NCBI RefSeq assembly: GCF_003026475.1
Contig: NZ_PYMC01000010.1
Span: 62,001 to 126,000 of the forward strand
Origin: Photobacterium lipolyticum
GTDB taxonomy: Bacteria > Pseudomonadota > Gammaproteobacteria > Enterobacterales > Vibrionaceae
Length of the DNA stretch: 64,000 bases
Direction: 5' to 3'
Part shown: in pieces, positions 34,390 through 44,608 of the stretch
Position numbering within the stretch: position 1 is the stretch's first letter
Layout: each line of letters opens with the position of its first letter
The notes under the pieces: model-generated
The model's input: the letters and a program-made list of their open reading frames with translations, nothing else
Told to the model about the DNA's origin: nothing
Database searches by the model: none
Program-made: the position numbers and the translations under genes

Positions 34390-35730
34390 TCAACGGAAAT
34401 TTCTCTGGGCAGAGTCCAGATCATGCTTACTCAGCAGTCGGTACATCGTCGCCCTAGAAATGCCTAACTCACGGGCGGCAGCGGAAACCTGTCCTTTGTT
34501 ATTTTCGAGTACGGTCAGTAGCGCGCTGCGCTCCGACTCTTCGCGGATCCTCTTCAGGCTCTGTTTGTCATCACTAAAGCGGGGGATATCAAGATGATCC
34601 GCTTCGATACACTGTTGCTCAGCCAGCAACACCGCCCGTTTCATTTGGCTGATCAATTCCCGCACATTGCCTGGCCAGGGATAACTGAGCAGCATTTTCT
34701 GTGCGTCTTCAGAAAAATGTTTCGCCGCACTGTTATATTGCCGGGCAAACTTCACTAAGAAGAGTTCTGCCAGCAACAGAATATCAGGCCCTCGCTCACG
34801 CAATGACGGTACTGCTAAACTCAGTACATTAAGGCGGTAGAGCAAATCCTGACGGAGTTTACCTTCGGTAACTAATGCTTCTACTGGATAACTCGTGGAG
34901 ACGATAAGCCGGATATCCGCTTGGATCTGCTGACCGTCAGGGGCGGTAAACACGCCCTCTTGCAAAAATAATAACAACTCCTGCTGCCTGACATCCGTTA
35001 AAGTTGAAATATCATGGAGATACAATACACCTTGATCAGCGGCGGCAAAACAGCACACCCCTTTATCTTTGTCACTTGCCGTGGCAACAGCGTCACTTTG
35101 CCATAATGCACTGATGGCTTCACAATTCACCTGAATAAAGGGATATTTGGCGCGGGTTGAAGCCTGATGAATTGCACGGGCAACTAACTCTTTTCCTGTC
35201 CCGATCTCACCTTGAATAAAAACAGGCACATTCGTCATCGCCATCCGTTTCACATGATGGCGCAATTTTTTCATTACATCAGTCGTACCTTGCAAACCCT
35301 GCTGACCAAATTGACCTAGCTGAGGCCAGACCTTACGCTCAAGCTGCAACATACCTAGCTGATGCCCGATCGTTTCCTGCAACCGAGAAACCGGTACTGG
35401 TGACGTGAAATAATCGATACAAAAACTGACGATAAACTGACAAATAGCCGCCGACCCCAGCTGCTCTTCACGCACCATCGCAAGCCAGCGGACCTGCTTA
35501 TTGCGGTTCACCAATGCCGCGATCCCCTGAAGGCTAAAATCATCCTGGCTCAGATCGACCACGCCAATACAAGGACCAAGATCCAGTAACAAAGACTCTG
35601 CAGCTCTGAGATCATAACAGCGATGACATGACCAACCGGCTTGCTCCAATGAAGCTAACCATGGCTCCTCAATCCCGCCCAAAACAACCAGTGCTCCAGG
35701 TGCATCTCCCGTATTCAAATCTCTCCCCAT
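34390..35730 (-). CDS. vpsR: VpsR-like biofilm regulator, NtrC fold without GAFTGA
   Basis: A 446-aa response-regulator-like protein. The N-terminal receiver retains Asp59 (PCIGVVDLS), the same residue number as the essential VpsR aspartate. The AAA+ core has Walker A GEIGTGKEL (174-182) and the C-terminal Fis-type helix-turn-helix has VSAAARELGISRATMYRLL. The usual ELFGHEKGAFTGA loop is replaced by unrelated sequence after VNCEAISALW, so contact with sigma-54 is not expected. V. cholerae VpsR also acts with sigma-70 and c-di-GMP to activate polysaccharide genes. It is monocistronic. The vps genes it might control are not in the window. Confidence 0.85.
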   Translation of the reverse strand: MGRDLNTGDAPGALVVLGGIEEPWLASLEQAGWSCHRCYDLRAAESLLLDLGPCIGVVDLSQDDFSLQGIAALVNRNKQVRWLAMVREEQLGSAAICQFIVSFCIDYFTSPVPVSRLQETIGHQLGMLQLERKVWPQLGQFGQQGLQGTTDVMKKLRHHVKRMAMTNVPVFIQGEIGTGKELVARAIHQASTRAKYPFIQVNCEAISALWQSDAVATASDKDKGVCCFAAADQGVLYLHDISTLTDVRQQELLLFLQEGVFTAPDGQQIQADIRLIVSTSYPVEALVTEGKLRQDLLYRLNVLSLAVPSLRERGPDILLLAELFLVKFARQYNSAAKHFSEDAQKMLLSYPWPGNVRELISQMKRAVLLAEQQCIEADHLDIPRFSDDKQSLKRIREESERSALLTVLENNKGQVSAAARELGISRATMYRLLSKHDLDSAQRNFR

Positions 35731-36058
35731 CCTATCTCGCCCTTCAATCAGTTAACCGCCAGCCCTAAATGATCGAGCGAACCGTCCGACAAATAACCCC
35801 CTATCACTTCTGTGAACCAAGGCATTAAGCGCGTTCAGTTACTCAGTGGTTGGTATAACATAGCGTGCCGCTAATAACTTGATGATATATGGCACAATAA
35901 AACAAATGCAATTAATTTGATATAAATCGCGGTAAGCTTCATGCTATTTCATAAAACAAAGGGTTCTGACAGCAAAAATTTGCCTTTGGTAACAACACTC
36001 TGTGTTAACGATATGTACCAGAAGGTAAAAGCAGATAAGACTTCGGTGTTTCAAAAAA
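35731..36058. other. Intergenic region upstream of the vpsR-like gene
   Basis: About 330 bases without a supported gene; the 97-codon frame from 35941 overlaps the terminator and gltP and has no ribosome-binding site. The vpsR promoter should lie in the first 150 bases. Confidence 0.4.
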
Positions 36059-36086
36059 TAAAAAAGCGCCTTGCGGCGCTTTTTTA
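36059..36086 (-). terminator. Bidirectional terminator after the symporter gene
   Basis: AAAAAAGCGCC TTG GGCGCTTTTTT-type stem (AAAAAGCGCC and GGCGCTTTTT around a TTGC loop) ends the minus-strand symporter; T-runs are present on both strands. Confidence 0.9.
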
Positions 36087-36103
36087 TAATAGTGTCACGA
36101 GAG

Positions 36104-37378
36104 TTAACTTACCGTCACCGGGATTACTTCTACATCGTTTGCATCAACACCAATTTCATTCTCACTTTTTGCAACAATGGTATTCACCGCAGTATCACCG
36201 ACAACGTTTGAGCTGGTACAGAACATATCGTTGATACGGTCAACCGCGGCAACAATAGCCAGGCCTTCAGGAGGCAAACCCAGTTGATGCAGCAAGACAC
36301 CAACCATCACCACACCACCACCAGGAACACCGCCAGCACCGATAGACAGTAGCAAGATAGTCAGACCCAGAGTGAACAGATCTGCACTGTTAATTGGCTG
36401 ACCGAAAGCATTTGCCACGAAGATAGTCGCCAGGGCAATGTAGATAGAAACACCTGACATGTTCATGGTGGCACCCAGTGGAACACCAAAACCTGCTACC
36501 GATTTCGACACACCTATTTTGTCAGTCAGTGTACGCATTGTTACCGGAATTGTTGCGTTTGAGCTTGCCGTTGAGAGCGAGAACAGGATCTGCTCGCGGG
36601 TATGGCGTAAGAACTCAGAGGGTTTGATCCCTGTAGTGAGGCCCACAATCATTGGGTAGAAGATGAAGATCCAGAACACCAGCATGGCAACCACTAACGC
36701 TACATAACCTGCTACTGACATCAGCGTATTGGCATCCAGCGTTGCACCTAATTGGATCATCAGGGCAAAGACACCAAATGGGGCGAGGCTCATGACCAAG
36801 CCTACCAGCTTCATCATGATTTCATTGGCCATCTTGAACGTCTTGATGGCTGGGCCGCCACGAGTATCCAGCGCCTGAATAGCCAGCCCGGTCAGAATCG
36901 CCATGAAAATGATTTGTAACATATCACCGCTGGCAAAAGCTTGTACCGGGTTACTTGGAACAATGTTAACGATTAGCGAGAAGATGTCTGGTGTTTCTGT
37001 TGTTGTCAGCTCCACCGCTTCCGATATCGTACCGGCCAGATTCGCATCGGCCCCTGGCTGGAAAATCATCCCAACGGTGAGTGCTGCAGCAATCGCGATG
37101 ATGGTGTTGATAATGTATAAACCAAAAGTTTTCCCACCGAGGCGACCAAATGCCGTGATATCTTTTAATTCAACAATACCGCAAACAATCGAGACATAAA
37201 CTAATGGAACAACCAGAAGTTTGATCAGTGATACAAACATACCGCCAGCGCCTTCCGCAAGCCCAAGTACATAGGTATCCATAAATGTAACGCCGTTAAA
37301 CAGGTACTGAATCGCCGTACCTATAATCAGACCAGCAAACAGGCCTGCAAATATCTTTCCTGATAGCGATTTCTTCAT
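36104..37378 (-). CDS. Dicarboxylate/amino acid:cation symporter, GltP-like
   Basis: A 424-aa DAACS-family transporter that moves glutamate, aspartate or C4-dicarboxylates with H+ or Na+. The N-terminal helix starts MKKSLSGKIFAGLFAGLII. Conserved transport-domain features include FVSLIKLLVVPLVYVSIV, the serine-rich hairpin FSLSTASSNATIPVT, GATMNMSGVSIYIA and GAGGVPGGGVVM near the end. The Gly-rich and Asn/Met residues form the cation site in the family. It has a perfect CRP box about 280 bases upstream, suggesting glucose-repressible expression. Substrate choice between glutamate and dicarboxylates is not decided. Confidence 0.88.
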   Translation of the reverse strand: MKKSLSGKIFAGLFAGLIIGTAIQYLFNGVTFMDTYVLGLAEGAGGMFVSLIKLLVVPLVYVSIVCGIVELKDITAFGRLGGKTFGLYIINTIIAIAAALTVGMIFQPGADANLAGTISEAVELTTTETPDIFSLIVNIVPSNPVQAFASGDMLQIIFMAILTGLAIQALDTRGGPAIKTFKMANEIMMKLVGLVMSLAPFGVFALMIQLGATLDANTLMSVAGYVALVVAMLVFWIFIFYPMIVGLTTGIKPSEFLRHTREQILFSLSTASSNATIPVTMRTLTDKIGVSKSVAGFGVPLGATMNMSGVSIYIALATIFVANAFGQPINSADLFTLGLTILLLSIGAGGVPGGGVVMVGVLLHQLGLPPEGLAIVAAVDRINDMFCTSSNVVGDTAVNTIVAKSENEIGVDANDVEVIPVTVS

Positions 37379-37816
37379 CGTCCACCTCCAGTCAGTTGTG
37401 CTTGTTAACGTTTTGTGTACATCCCAATCCCACTGTCGTTCGTGGGTTAGGCGACATTTTACATATCTGACTCACTCTTGGAAGTTGGAATTTTACATTA
37501 CAGCTACAATTAACCGATAAAATTAAACACTATTGGATCGGGCAAACAACAGAATTACAAACCAAACAACATGTAAATCTGAAACTTATCAATAAGGCCT
37601 ATGACAAGCCAAAGACAGAATATCATTCTGTTCGAGTGTTTTATAAATAATGAATATGTGAATCAAATCACACCGTAAAATTCACTATTGGAATATTGAG
37701 AAACTTTTTATGGCGATGGGGAATACCATTTGAGCAGGCAAATAAGCAATAAAGGAAAAGGAGGGAGGAAAACGGAAGGATCGCACGCTCTGTGGGCAAC
37801 AAATTGGTGTCAATAA
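37379..37816. other. Long upstream region of the symporter gene
   Basis: About 440 bases without a gene between the symporter and the lysS terminator. A perfect CRP palindrome is at 37657-37672. Between that and the start codon no other binding-site pattern was recognised; a long leader or a distant promoter is possible. Confidence 0.45.
37657..37672. promoter_or_regulatory. Perfect CRP-binding palindrome
   Basis: TGTGAATCAAATCACA has both TGTGA and TCACA half-sites with six bases between, the CRP consensus. It precedes the symporter gene, which is a typical catabolite-controlled target. Confidence 0.75.
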
Positions 37817-37843
37817 AAAGGCCACCCGAGTGGATGGCCTTCA
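37817..37843 (-). terminator. Terminator of the prfB-lysS unit
   Basis: AAGGCCA and TGGCCTT flank a C/G-rich internal loop; on the minus strand it is followed by a T-rich tract. It lies about 25 bases after the lysS stop. Confidence 0.8.
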
Positions 37844-37867
37844 AAATAACCGCTATTAAAACAACAA

Positions 37868-39376
37868 CTAATTGTTGCTTTGCGGACGCATCGCCGGGAA
37901 CAGGATAACGTCGCGGATAGTATGGGTGTCAGTAAACAGCATGACCAGACGGTCGATGCCAATGCCCTGGCCCGCTGTCGGTGGCAGACCGTGCTCCAGT
38001 GCCGTGATGTAATCTGCATCGTAGAACATTGCTTCGTCATCACCGGCATCTTTCGCATCAACCTGCGCCTTAAAGCGCTGGTCTTGATCTTCTGCGTCGT
38101 TAAGCTCAGAGAAACCATTTGCCACTTCGCGGCCACCAACAAAGAATTCAAAACGATCCGTGATGAATGGGTTGGTATCATTACGACGCGCCAGTGGCGA
38201 GATGTCGGCTGGGTATTCTGTGATGAAAGTAGGCTGAAGCAGCTGAGGTTCGGCCGTTTCACCGAAGATCTCTTCCAATAGCTGGCCACACGTCCAGAAA
38301 GGTTCAACCTCGACATGCAGCTCTTTTGCGATATTTGCCATTAAGTCACGATCTTTGACCTGCTCGTAAGTCAGCGCCTGAATCGTTGCGTTGTCGGGAT
38401 TATACTGCTTCACCGCGTCCAGCATGCTCATACGGGTATACGGGCCACCAAAGTCGATCATTTCATCACCATACGGTAATTTTGGTGAACCACACAGATC
38501 AATCGCAATGCTGCTGAGCATCTCTTCGGTCAGATCCATCAGATCGTTATAGTCAGCATACGCCATATAGAATTCCATCATGGTGAATTCAGGGTTATGA
38601 CGAGGCGACAGACCTTCGTTACGGAAGTTACGGTTAATTTCGAACACGCGCTCAAAGCCGCCGACCACCAGGCGCTTAAGGTATAGCTCTGGAGCCACGC
38701 GCAGGTACATATCGATATCTAATGCATTGTGGTGTGTGATAAATGGACGCGCTGATGCTCCACCAGGAATCACATGCATCATTGGCGTTTCCACTTCCAT
38801 GAAACCTTTCGTGGTCATGAACAGGCGGATCGCACTCACGACCTTTGAACGCATCATCATGGCGTTACGTGAGTCTTCATTTACGATCAGATCGACATAA
38901 CGCTGACGGTAACGCATTTCCTGATCAGTCAGGCCGTGGAATTTTTCCGGTAGCGGACGCAGCGCTTTGGTCAGCAACACGTACTCACTCATATTCACGT
39001 AAAGATCACCTTTACCTGACTTATGAAGCTGGCCTTTAACACCGATGATGTCACCGATATCTAAACCCGAATACTTTTCTTTCAGCTCTTGCTGAACATC
39101 TTTCGCGGCATATGCCTGAATACGGCCAGAAACGTCCTGAATAGCCAGGAACGGGCCTCGCTTAGCCATTATACGGCCCGCAATCGCGACAACGTTGCCG
39201 ACTTCTTCCAGCTCTTCTTTTGTCTTGTCACCGAATGCAGCCTGTAAGTCGGCAGCCAGGCTGTCGCGACGGAAATCATTCGGGTGGCCATTTGCTTGAC
39301 ACTGTTGGCGAATTTTATCTAGCTTCGCACGACGTTCAGCAATCAGCTTATTTTCATCTTGTAATTGATCAGTCAT
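37868..39376 (-). CDS. lysS: Lysyl-tRNA synthetase, class II
   Basis: A 502-aa enzyme that charges tRNA-Lys. The N-terminal anticodon-binding OB fold ([19 protein letters not shown]) is followed by the class II catalytic core: motif 1 around [19 protein letters not shown], motif 2 [20 protein letters not shown] and motif 3 [13 protein letters not shown]. Length is that of the E. coli enzyme (505). It follows prfB by 33 bases in the conserved prfB-lysS operon. Confidence 0.97.
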   Translation of the reverse strand: MTDQLQDENKLIAERRAKLDKIRQQCQANGHPNDFRRDSLAADLQAAFGDKTKEELEEVGNVVAIAGRIMAKRGPFLAIQDVSGRIQAYAAKDVQQELKEKYSGLDIGDIIGVKGQLHKSGKGDLYVNMSEYVLLTKALRPLPEKFHGLTDQEMRYRQRYVDLIVNEDSRNAMMMRSKVVSAIRLFMTTKGFMEVETPMMHVIPGGASARPFITHHNALDIDMYLRVAPELYLKRLVVGGFERVFEINRNFRNEGLSPRHNPEFTMMEFYMAYADYNDLMDLTEEMLSSIAIDLCGSPKLPYGDEMIDFGGPYTRMSMLDAVKQYNPDNATIQALTYEQVKDRDLMANIAKELHVEVEPFWTCGQLLEEIFGETAEPQLLQPTFITEYPADISPLARRNDTNPFITDRFEFFVGGREVANGFSELNDAEDQDQRFKAQVDAKDAGDDEAMFYDADYITALEHGLPPTAGQGIGIDRLVMLFTDTHTIRDVILFPAMRPQSNN

Positions 39377-39409
39377 GGGTTGACCCTTTAATTTTGTAAC
39401 CTAATTCGG

Positions 39410-40508
39410 TTAAAGACCTGATTTCAGGCTGGCTTCAATAAAACGGTCTAAATCGCCGTCAAGTACAGCTTGGGTGTTACGATTTTCCACCCCTGTACGT
39501 AAATCTTTAATTCGAGAATCATCCAGGACGTATGAACGGATCTGGCTGCCCCAGCCAATGTCAGACTTTGAGTCTTCACTGGCTTGCTTCTCAGCATTTT
39601 GCTTTTGCATCTCAAACTCGAACAGTTTTGCTTTCAACTGCTTCATCGCCTGATCTTTGTTTTTATGCTGAGAACGGTCATTCTGACACTGCACGACAAT
39701 ATTGGTTGGAACGTGGGTAATACGTACCGCAGATTCCGTGGTGTTTACGTGCTGACCGCCCGCACCCGATGCACGGTATACATCGATACGAAGATCTGAC
39801 GGGTTGATGTCAATGCTGATATTGTCATCAATTTCAGGATACACAAACGCAGAAGCAAATGAGGTATGACGACGACCACCGGAATCAAACGGTGACTTAC
39901 GTACTAAACGGTGGACACCGGTTTCTGTTCGCAGCCAGCCGTATGCGTATTCGCCGCTGATACGTACTGTTGCCGACTTCAGACCCGCCACATCACCTGC
40001 TGACACTTCGATAATTTCAGTCTTGAAGCCTTTGGCATCCGCCCAGCGCAAGAACATGCGTAGCATCATCGACGTCCAGTCTTGTGCTTCCGTGCCACCG
40101 GAACCTGCTTGCAGGTCGATATAGCAGTCAGACGCATCATGCTCACCGGCAAACATCCGACGGAACTCCAGCTTCTCTAGCTTCGTTTCCAGCTCTGCCA
40201 GCTCTGAGTCGACTTCATCGAAGGTTTCCTGGTCGTTTTCTTCCACCGCCAATTCAAGCAGACCTTCAACGTCTTCAACGCCTTGATCCAGTTGATCGAT
40301 AGTATCGACCACAGCTTCTAATGCCGCGCGTTCTTTACCCAAAGCTTGAGCACGTTCTGGCTCATTCCACACTTCAGGTTGCTCTAACTCTGCATTGACC
40401 TCTTCCAGATGCTCTTTCTTAGCATCATAGTCAAAGGTACCCCCTAAGGATATCAGTACGTGCTGATACATCCTCAAGTCGGTTTTTAATAGGATTAATC
40501 TCGAACAT
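39410..40508 (-). CDS. prfB: Peptide chain release factor 2, with programmed +1 frameshift
   Basis: RF2 reads UAA and UGA stop codons. The gene starts at the ATG at 40508 ([15 protein letters not shown]) and carries an in-frame UGA at codon 26; a +1 shift at CUU UGA continues as [12 protein letters not shown] for a 365-aa product, the same length as E. coli RF2. A simple frame from 40477 misses the true N-terminus. The peptide-anticodon Ser-Pro-Phe ([14 protein letters not shown]) and the GGQ motif ([17 protein letters not shown]) are intact. It precedes lysS. Confidence 0.97.
40431..40445 (-). promoter_or_regulatory. prfB autoregulatory frameshift site
   Basis: On the minus strand AGGGGG (40440-40445) acts as an internal Shine-Dalgarno three bases before CTT TGA (40431-40436). 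When RF2 is scarce the ribosome slips +1 here, so RF2 controls its own synthesis. The arrangement matches E. coli. Confidence 0.95.
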
Positions 40509-40727
40509 TGCCACTCTTCATCGCCGAAATGGACATAACGGGAGGATTCTATCGAATTGTAGATAGAATATACAGAGGCGCAGAAAGGTTATCGATGAAT
40601 TTATTTTATTAAGCAGATCACAAAAAGATATTAGCAGCCCGGTTGCAATTATTTACCCATCCCCGATGGTGGTAATAAAATCCGCAAAGGATCACTAATT
40701 ATGCATTTTTTCACTTTATATACCTAA

Positions 40728-40755
40728 AAGGCGAGACCTTATTCAGTCTCGCCTT
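40728..40755 (-). terminator. Terminator of recJ
   Basis: AAGGCGAGAC and GTCTCGCCTT form a perfect 10-bp stem; the minus strand continues TTTAGG. It lies 24 bases after the recJ stop codon, before prfB. Confidence 0.85.
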
Positions 40756-40778
40756 AGCGGTTGGACCTGTCGTAGGCC

Positions 40779-42503
40779 TTATGTCGCAGCCATGTGTTCG
40801 ATCATCAACTGAACACTGCGGTTACCACGGTATTCGTTGACATCAAGGCGGTAGACCAGCCGGATCTGTTGTACTGATGCATCGGGCCAGCGCTTAAGAT
40901 CAATATTGAAGGCTATCGCATCAATCACACTGCCGCCACAGAGTGGCTCGACCATCATTTTCAGGTGCTTGCCACCAACCAGCTTCTGATGCAATAACCT
41001 GAACATGCCATCAAATGACGGTTCCGGAAATTGCTGCCCCCACGGCCCACCTGCACGCAGGATTTCTGCGGTATCCAAATTCAGCTCATGACTGGCCAAC
41101 TCGCCATCGGTTAACAACACGCCTTTTAGCGCATCTTCATCCAACTCGTTACGTACCGCCAAATCAAAGGCCTCGCTAAAGGCTATCAGTTTTTCTTCCG
41201 GGATCGTCAAGCCTGCCGCCATGGCATGGCCACCAAACTTTAAAATCATGCCCGGATTTTTGGTATCAATCAGATCCAGTACATCACGCATGTGCAGGCC
41301 GGGGATTGAACGGCAAGAACCTTTGATTTCGCCATCCCCGGCGTCAGCAAATGCAACCACCGGGCGGTGATACAGCTCTTTAATACGGGAAGCCAGAATA
41401 CCAATCACCCCCTGATGCCAGTCACGCTGGAACAAGGCTAAACCATAGGGCATCTCTTGCTGATTGAATTTGAGCCGTTCGCAGATTGCCAGGGCTTCTT
41501 CTTTCATCCCCTGTTCAATTTCTTTGCGGGTCTGATTTAATGCATCAAGCTCAGACGCCATTCGCCGTGCCGCCTGGATATGGTTACACATTAGCAACTC
41601 AACCCCGAACGACATGTCATCCAATCGCCCGGCGGCATTGATTCGCGGCCCTAATGCAAACCCTAAATCACTGGTGACTAAGCGTGAAGCATCACGATTG
41701 GCGACTTCAATCAACGCCTGAATACCCGGACGACATTTTCCCGCCCGGATACGTTGTAAGCCCTGGTGCACCAGAATACGATTATTGCCATCCAGGGCCA
41801 CCACATCCGCTACCGTTCCCAAGGCCACCAAATCAAGCAGTTCGGCTAAGTTCGGTTCAGCAATACCCTGCTCGGCAAACCAGTTCATCTTGCGCAACTC
41901 AGCACGCAGCGCCAGCATCAAGTAAAAGGCCACCCCAACCCCGCACAATGCTTTTGACGGAAATTCACATTCATACAAGTTAGGGTTAACGATAGCATCG
42001 GCATCTGGCAATACGCCGCCAGGCAAGTGGTGATCGGTGACCAGTACCTGGATGCCTTTGGCTTTGGCCGCTGCAACTCCCGAGATCGAGGAGACGCCGT
42101 TATCCACCGTCATGATTAATTCGGCCCCACGGGCATCGGCTTGCTCAACGACCTCAGGGCTCAGGCCGTAACCATCATCAAATCGGTTCGGTACTAAGTA
42201 ATCAACGTTGTTACAGCCAAGCATTCGTAACGCCAACACCGACAGTGCAGAGCTGGTTGCGCCATCGGCATCAAAATCACCGACCACAATGATACGTCGA
42301 TTGTCAGCCAATGCCTTCACCAGTAACTGTACCGCCGGCGCAATACCATACAGCTGATCATAACTCAGCAATCCTTTCGCGCTACGTTCTAGCTCCGCTT
42401 CCGAGCTAATTCCGCGGCTGGCGTAAATGCGCTGTAACAGGGGGGGGACGGCATTGGAAAAACCGGATATCTCGGCTTGAGGTCGACGTTTGATTTCAAT
42501 CAT
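40779..42503 (-). CDS. recJ: Single-strand-specific 5'-3' exonuclease RecJ
   Basis: A 574-aa DHH-family nuclease used in recombination, base-excision and mismatch repair. The metal-binding motifs are present in order: VVGDFDADGATSSALSVL, TVDNGVSS, VTDHHLPGG and, in DHHA1, FGGHAMAAGLTI. Length matches E. coli RecJ (577). It follows dsbC in the conserved xerD-dsbC-recJ order and is probably expressed from its own promoter, since a terminator separates it from dsbC. Confidence 0.96.
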   Translation of the reverse strand: MIEIKRRPQAEISGFSNAVPPLLQRIYASRGISSEAELERSAKGLLSYDQLYGIAPAVQLLVKALADNRRIIVVGDFDADGATSSALSVLALRMLGCNNVDYLVPNRFDDGYGLSPEVVEQADARGAELIMTVDNGVSSISGVAAAKAKGIQVLVTDHHLPGGVLPDADAIVNPNLYECEFPSKALCGVGVAFYLMLALRAELRKMNWFAEQGIAEPNLAELLDLVALGTVADVVALDGNNRILVHQGLQRIRAGKCRPGIQALIEVANRDASRLVTSDLGFALGPRINAAGRLDDMSFGVELLMCNHIQAARRMASELDALNQTRKEIEQGMKEEALAICERLKFNQQEMPYGLALFQRDWHQGVIGILASRIKELYHRPVVAFADAGDGEIKGSCRSIPGLHMRDVLDLIDTKNPGMILKFGGHAMAAGLTIPEEKLIAFSEAFDLAVRNELDEDALKGVLLTDGELASHELNLDTAEILRAGGPWGQQFPEPSFDGMFRLLHQKLVGGKHLKMMVEPLCGGSVIDAIAFNIDLKRWPDASVQQIRLVYRLDVNEYRGNRSVQLMIEHMAAT

Positions 42504-42576
42504 ATTGGCTAATTACTGGCATACTTTGGGGGGCTGAATGGGGGGCATTCTATCTCAATTCACGGCACAAGCCATG

Positions 42577-42616
42577 AAAAAAGCCCGTGGCCTGATCGTA
42601 TCAAGTCGCGGGCTTT
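42577..42616 (-). terminator. Terminator after dsbC
   Basis: AAAGCCCG (42580-42587) and CGGGCTTT (42609-42616) pair around a 21-base loop with some inner pairing. On the minus strand it ends in a T-run. It separates dsbC from recJ. Confidence 0.7.
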
Positions 42617-42661
42617 CAATCGCTCTGAGGTACGAAGAATACCAATCGAGCAAACTGGAAA

Positions 42662-43384
42662 TCAGCTTCGGCTATCTAACATCTTACGCAGCCTGGCGGC
42701 TGGCTGGTAACCTGGCAACATAGTGCCATCTTCCAATACCATCGCCGGTGTACCGTTGACTCCCATCGCCACACCCAGCTCATACTGCTTACGCACCAAA
42801 TCATCACGCTGGGTGACACCGCTCGAATCAAAGCCGCCATTTTTCGCTTCGTTCATCGCCTGAGCGGGATCTTTCGCCCCCCAAACAGCACTCATCTCAG
42901 CAAAATTACCGGAACGCTCACCGCCACGAGGGAAAGCGAGGTAGCGAATGGTGATACCCGCATCATTATACGCTTGCATTTCATTGTGCAGTTTACGGCA
43001 GTAACCACAGCTGGTATCGGTAAAGACAGTCACTACATACTTCTCATTTTTAGCCGGATAGACGATCATCTCATCTTCCATGCCCTGCAGTTTGCCTTTG
43101 TTGATCTTCGCCATCTTCTGCTCAGTCAGGTTCATTGGCTCTGCACCATTATTCTGATACAGGTGACCGGCAAGGAAATAGCTTCCATCGTCAGAAACAT
43201 AGACAATACCGCGTTCAGTCACGGCTTCATTCAGGCCAGAAACCGGAGACGGCGAAATAGAGCTTGTCACCAAGCCAATCGCGCTCAATTTCATTTCAAT
43301 TGCTGCATGGTCAGGCTTTGCCATTGCGGTACAAGCAGTAAACGCAACAACTGTAGCGAGTAACGTACGGCCAAAAAAGTGCAT
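42662..43384 (-). CDS. dsbC: Periplasmic thiol:disulfide isomerase DsbC
   Basis: A 240-aa protein from the ATG at 43384, where a signal peptide begins (MHFFGRTLLATVVAFTACTA, mature at about AKPDHAA). The thioredoxin active site is Cys126-Gly-Tyr-Cys129, the exact DsbC motif, and the cis-Pro loop is NGTPAMVL near residue 190. DsbC reshuffles wrong disulfides in periplasmic proteins and is recycled by DsbD. The upstream extension of the frame to 43471 would bury the signal peptide and is not used. It follows xerD on the same strand. Confidence 0.95.
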   Translation of the reverse strand: MHFFGRTLLATVVAFTACTAMAKPDHAAIEMKLSAIGLVTSSISPSPVSGLNEAVTERGIVYVSDDGSYFLAGHLYQNNGAEPMNLTEQKMAKINKGKLQGMEDEMIVYPAKNEKYVVTVFTDTSCGYCRKLHNEMQAYNDAGITIRYLAFPRGGERSGNFAEMSAVWGAKDPAQAMNEAKNGGFDSSGVTQRDDLVRKQYELGVAMGVNGTPAMVLEDGTMLPGYQPAARLRKMLDSRS

Positions 43385-43524
43385 TCGACTATTTCCTTTA
43401 GCATTATGAGTTAAAGAGTAAGACCTGTAAGAGTTCGAAATACTTTCAAAGTTCACAGGAACTATGTACACCTTATATGTATTCGTACTCTAACAGTAAA
43501 GCAATTTCACCTAAGCCATTGAAA

Positions 43525-44421
43525 TTAAGCACGAGGATGGTGGGTTTGATGAAGCTGTTTTAATCGCTCTGTCGCTACATGAGTATAGATCTGCGTCGTT
43601 GATAAATCACTATGACCCAATAACATCTGCACAACCCGTAAATCCGCACCGTAATTTAACAAATGGGTCGCGAAGGCATGACGCATCACATGAGGTGAAA
43701 GCTTGTCACTATCAATACCTGCCAGTACGGCGTAGTGCTTAATACGATACCAGAACGTCTGGCGGGTCATTTGTCTTGCCCGTTTACTGGGAAACAGGAC
43801 ATCGGAGCTTTTTTCACCGAGCAACTGCGGTCGGCCGCTGGTCAGAAATTGTTCTATCCAGTCAACCGCATTTTCGCCCATCGGTACCAGCCGCTCTTTA
43901 TCGCCTTTACCCGTCACCCGCACAACGCCCTGGCGTAAACTGACGCTTTCCATCGTCAGGGTCACTAATTCAGTCACCCGCAGGCCTGTGGCATAGAGCA
44001 GCTCCAACATGGCTTTGTCGCGTAATTCTATCGGATCGTTAGGATCGGGGGCATCCAGCAAGGCATCCACCTGCTCTTCACTGAGATCTTTCGGTAAACG
44101 TTTGGGAAGCTTTGGGCTTACCATCATCGCACTCGGATCATCATCACGCAGCTTCTCGCGATATAAATACTGAAACAGGCGGCGAATGGCAGACACCATA
44201 CGGGCACGAGATGTCTGCATATATTCAGCATCAAACAGCCATTGCTGGTAGCGCTGCAAATCATCGACAGAAACAGCAACCAAATTCAGACGCTGATTTT
44301 CCACCCACCTATACAGCTTCATTAAATCATTACGATAGGATGCCAGCGTGTTTTCCGACAAGCCACGTTCCATCCACATCGCATCAAGAAAGCGCTCAAT
44401 GATAATTTCGTCGTTTTCCAC
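43525..44421 (-). CDS. xerD: Site-specific tyrosine recombinase XerD
   Basis: A 298-aa recombinase from a GTG at 44421 with an AGAGG ribosome-binding site; the open frame extends to 44511, but 298 aa is exactly the family length. XerD and XerC resolve chromosome dimers at dif under FtsK control. The catalytic set is the Arg in TGLRVTELVTL, HVMRHAFATHLL, LGHSDLST and the Tyr in TQIYTHV. The order xerD-dsbC-recJ is conserved in gammaproteobacteria. Confidence 0.96.
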   Translation of the reverse strand: MENDEIIIERFLDAMWMERGLSENTLASYRNDLMKLYRWVENQRLNLVAVSVDDLQRYQQWLFDAEYMQTSRARMVSAIRRLFQYLYREKLRDDDPSAMMVSPKLPKRLPKDLSEEQVDALLDAPDPNDPIELRDKAMLELLYATGLRVTELVTLTMESVSLRQGVVRVTGKGDKERLVPMGENAVDWIEQFLTSGRPQLLGEKSSDVLFPSKRARQMTRQTFWYRIKHYAVLAGIDSDKLSPHVMRHAFATHLLNYGADLRVVQMLLGHSDLSTTQIYTHVATERLKQLHQTHHPRA

Positions 44422-44608
44422 AACAGCCTCTAAACCACTAAAAAAACACATGGATATAAATACAGTACTTCTGCCATGGTAGTCTATTTGAGATAAAAAG
44501 TAACTTGTCATGTTACGGTCAGAGACGCTAAATAAAGATAAAATATAGTGTCAGGCTATGAAGCTAGGTAAACTCTCTGCCATTACAAAAACCAACTGGG
44601 TTATCAGC

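Noticed and set aside
35941-36234. 97-codon plus-strand frame upstream of the vpsR-like gene
   Set aside because: It reads through the terminator at 36059 into the antisense of the symporter and lacks a ribosome-binding site.
43385-43471. N-terminal extension of dsbC
   Set aside because: It would place the signal peptide inside the protein; the start at 43384 gives a standard DsbC.
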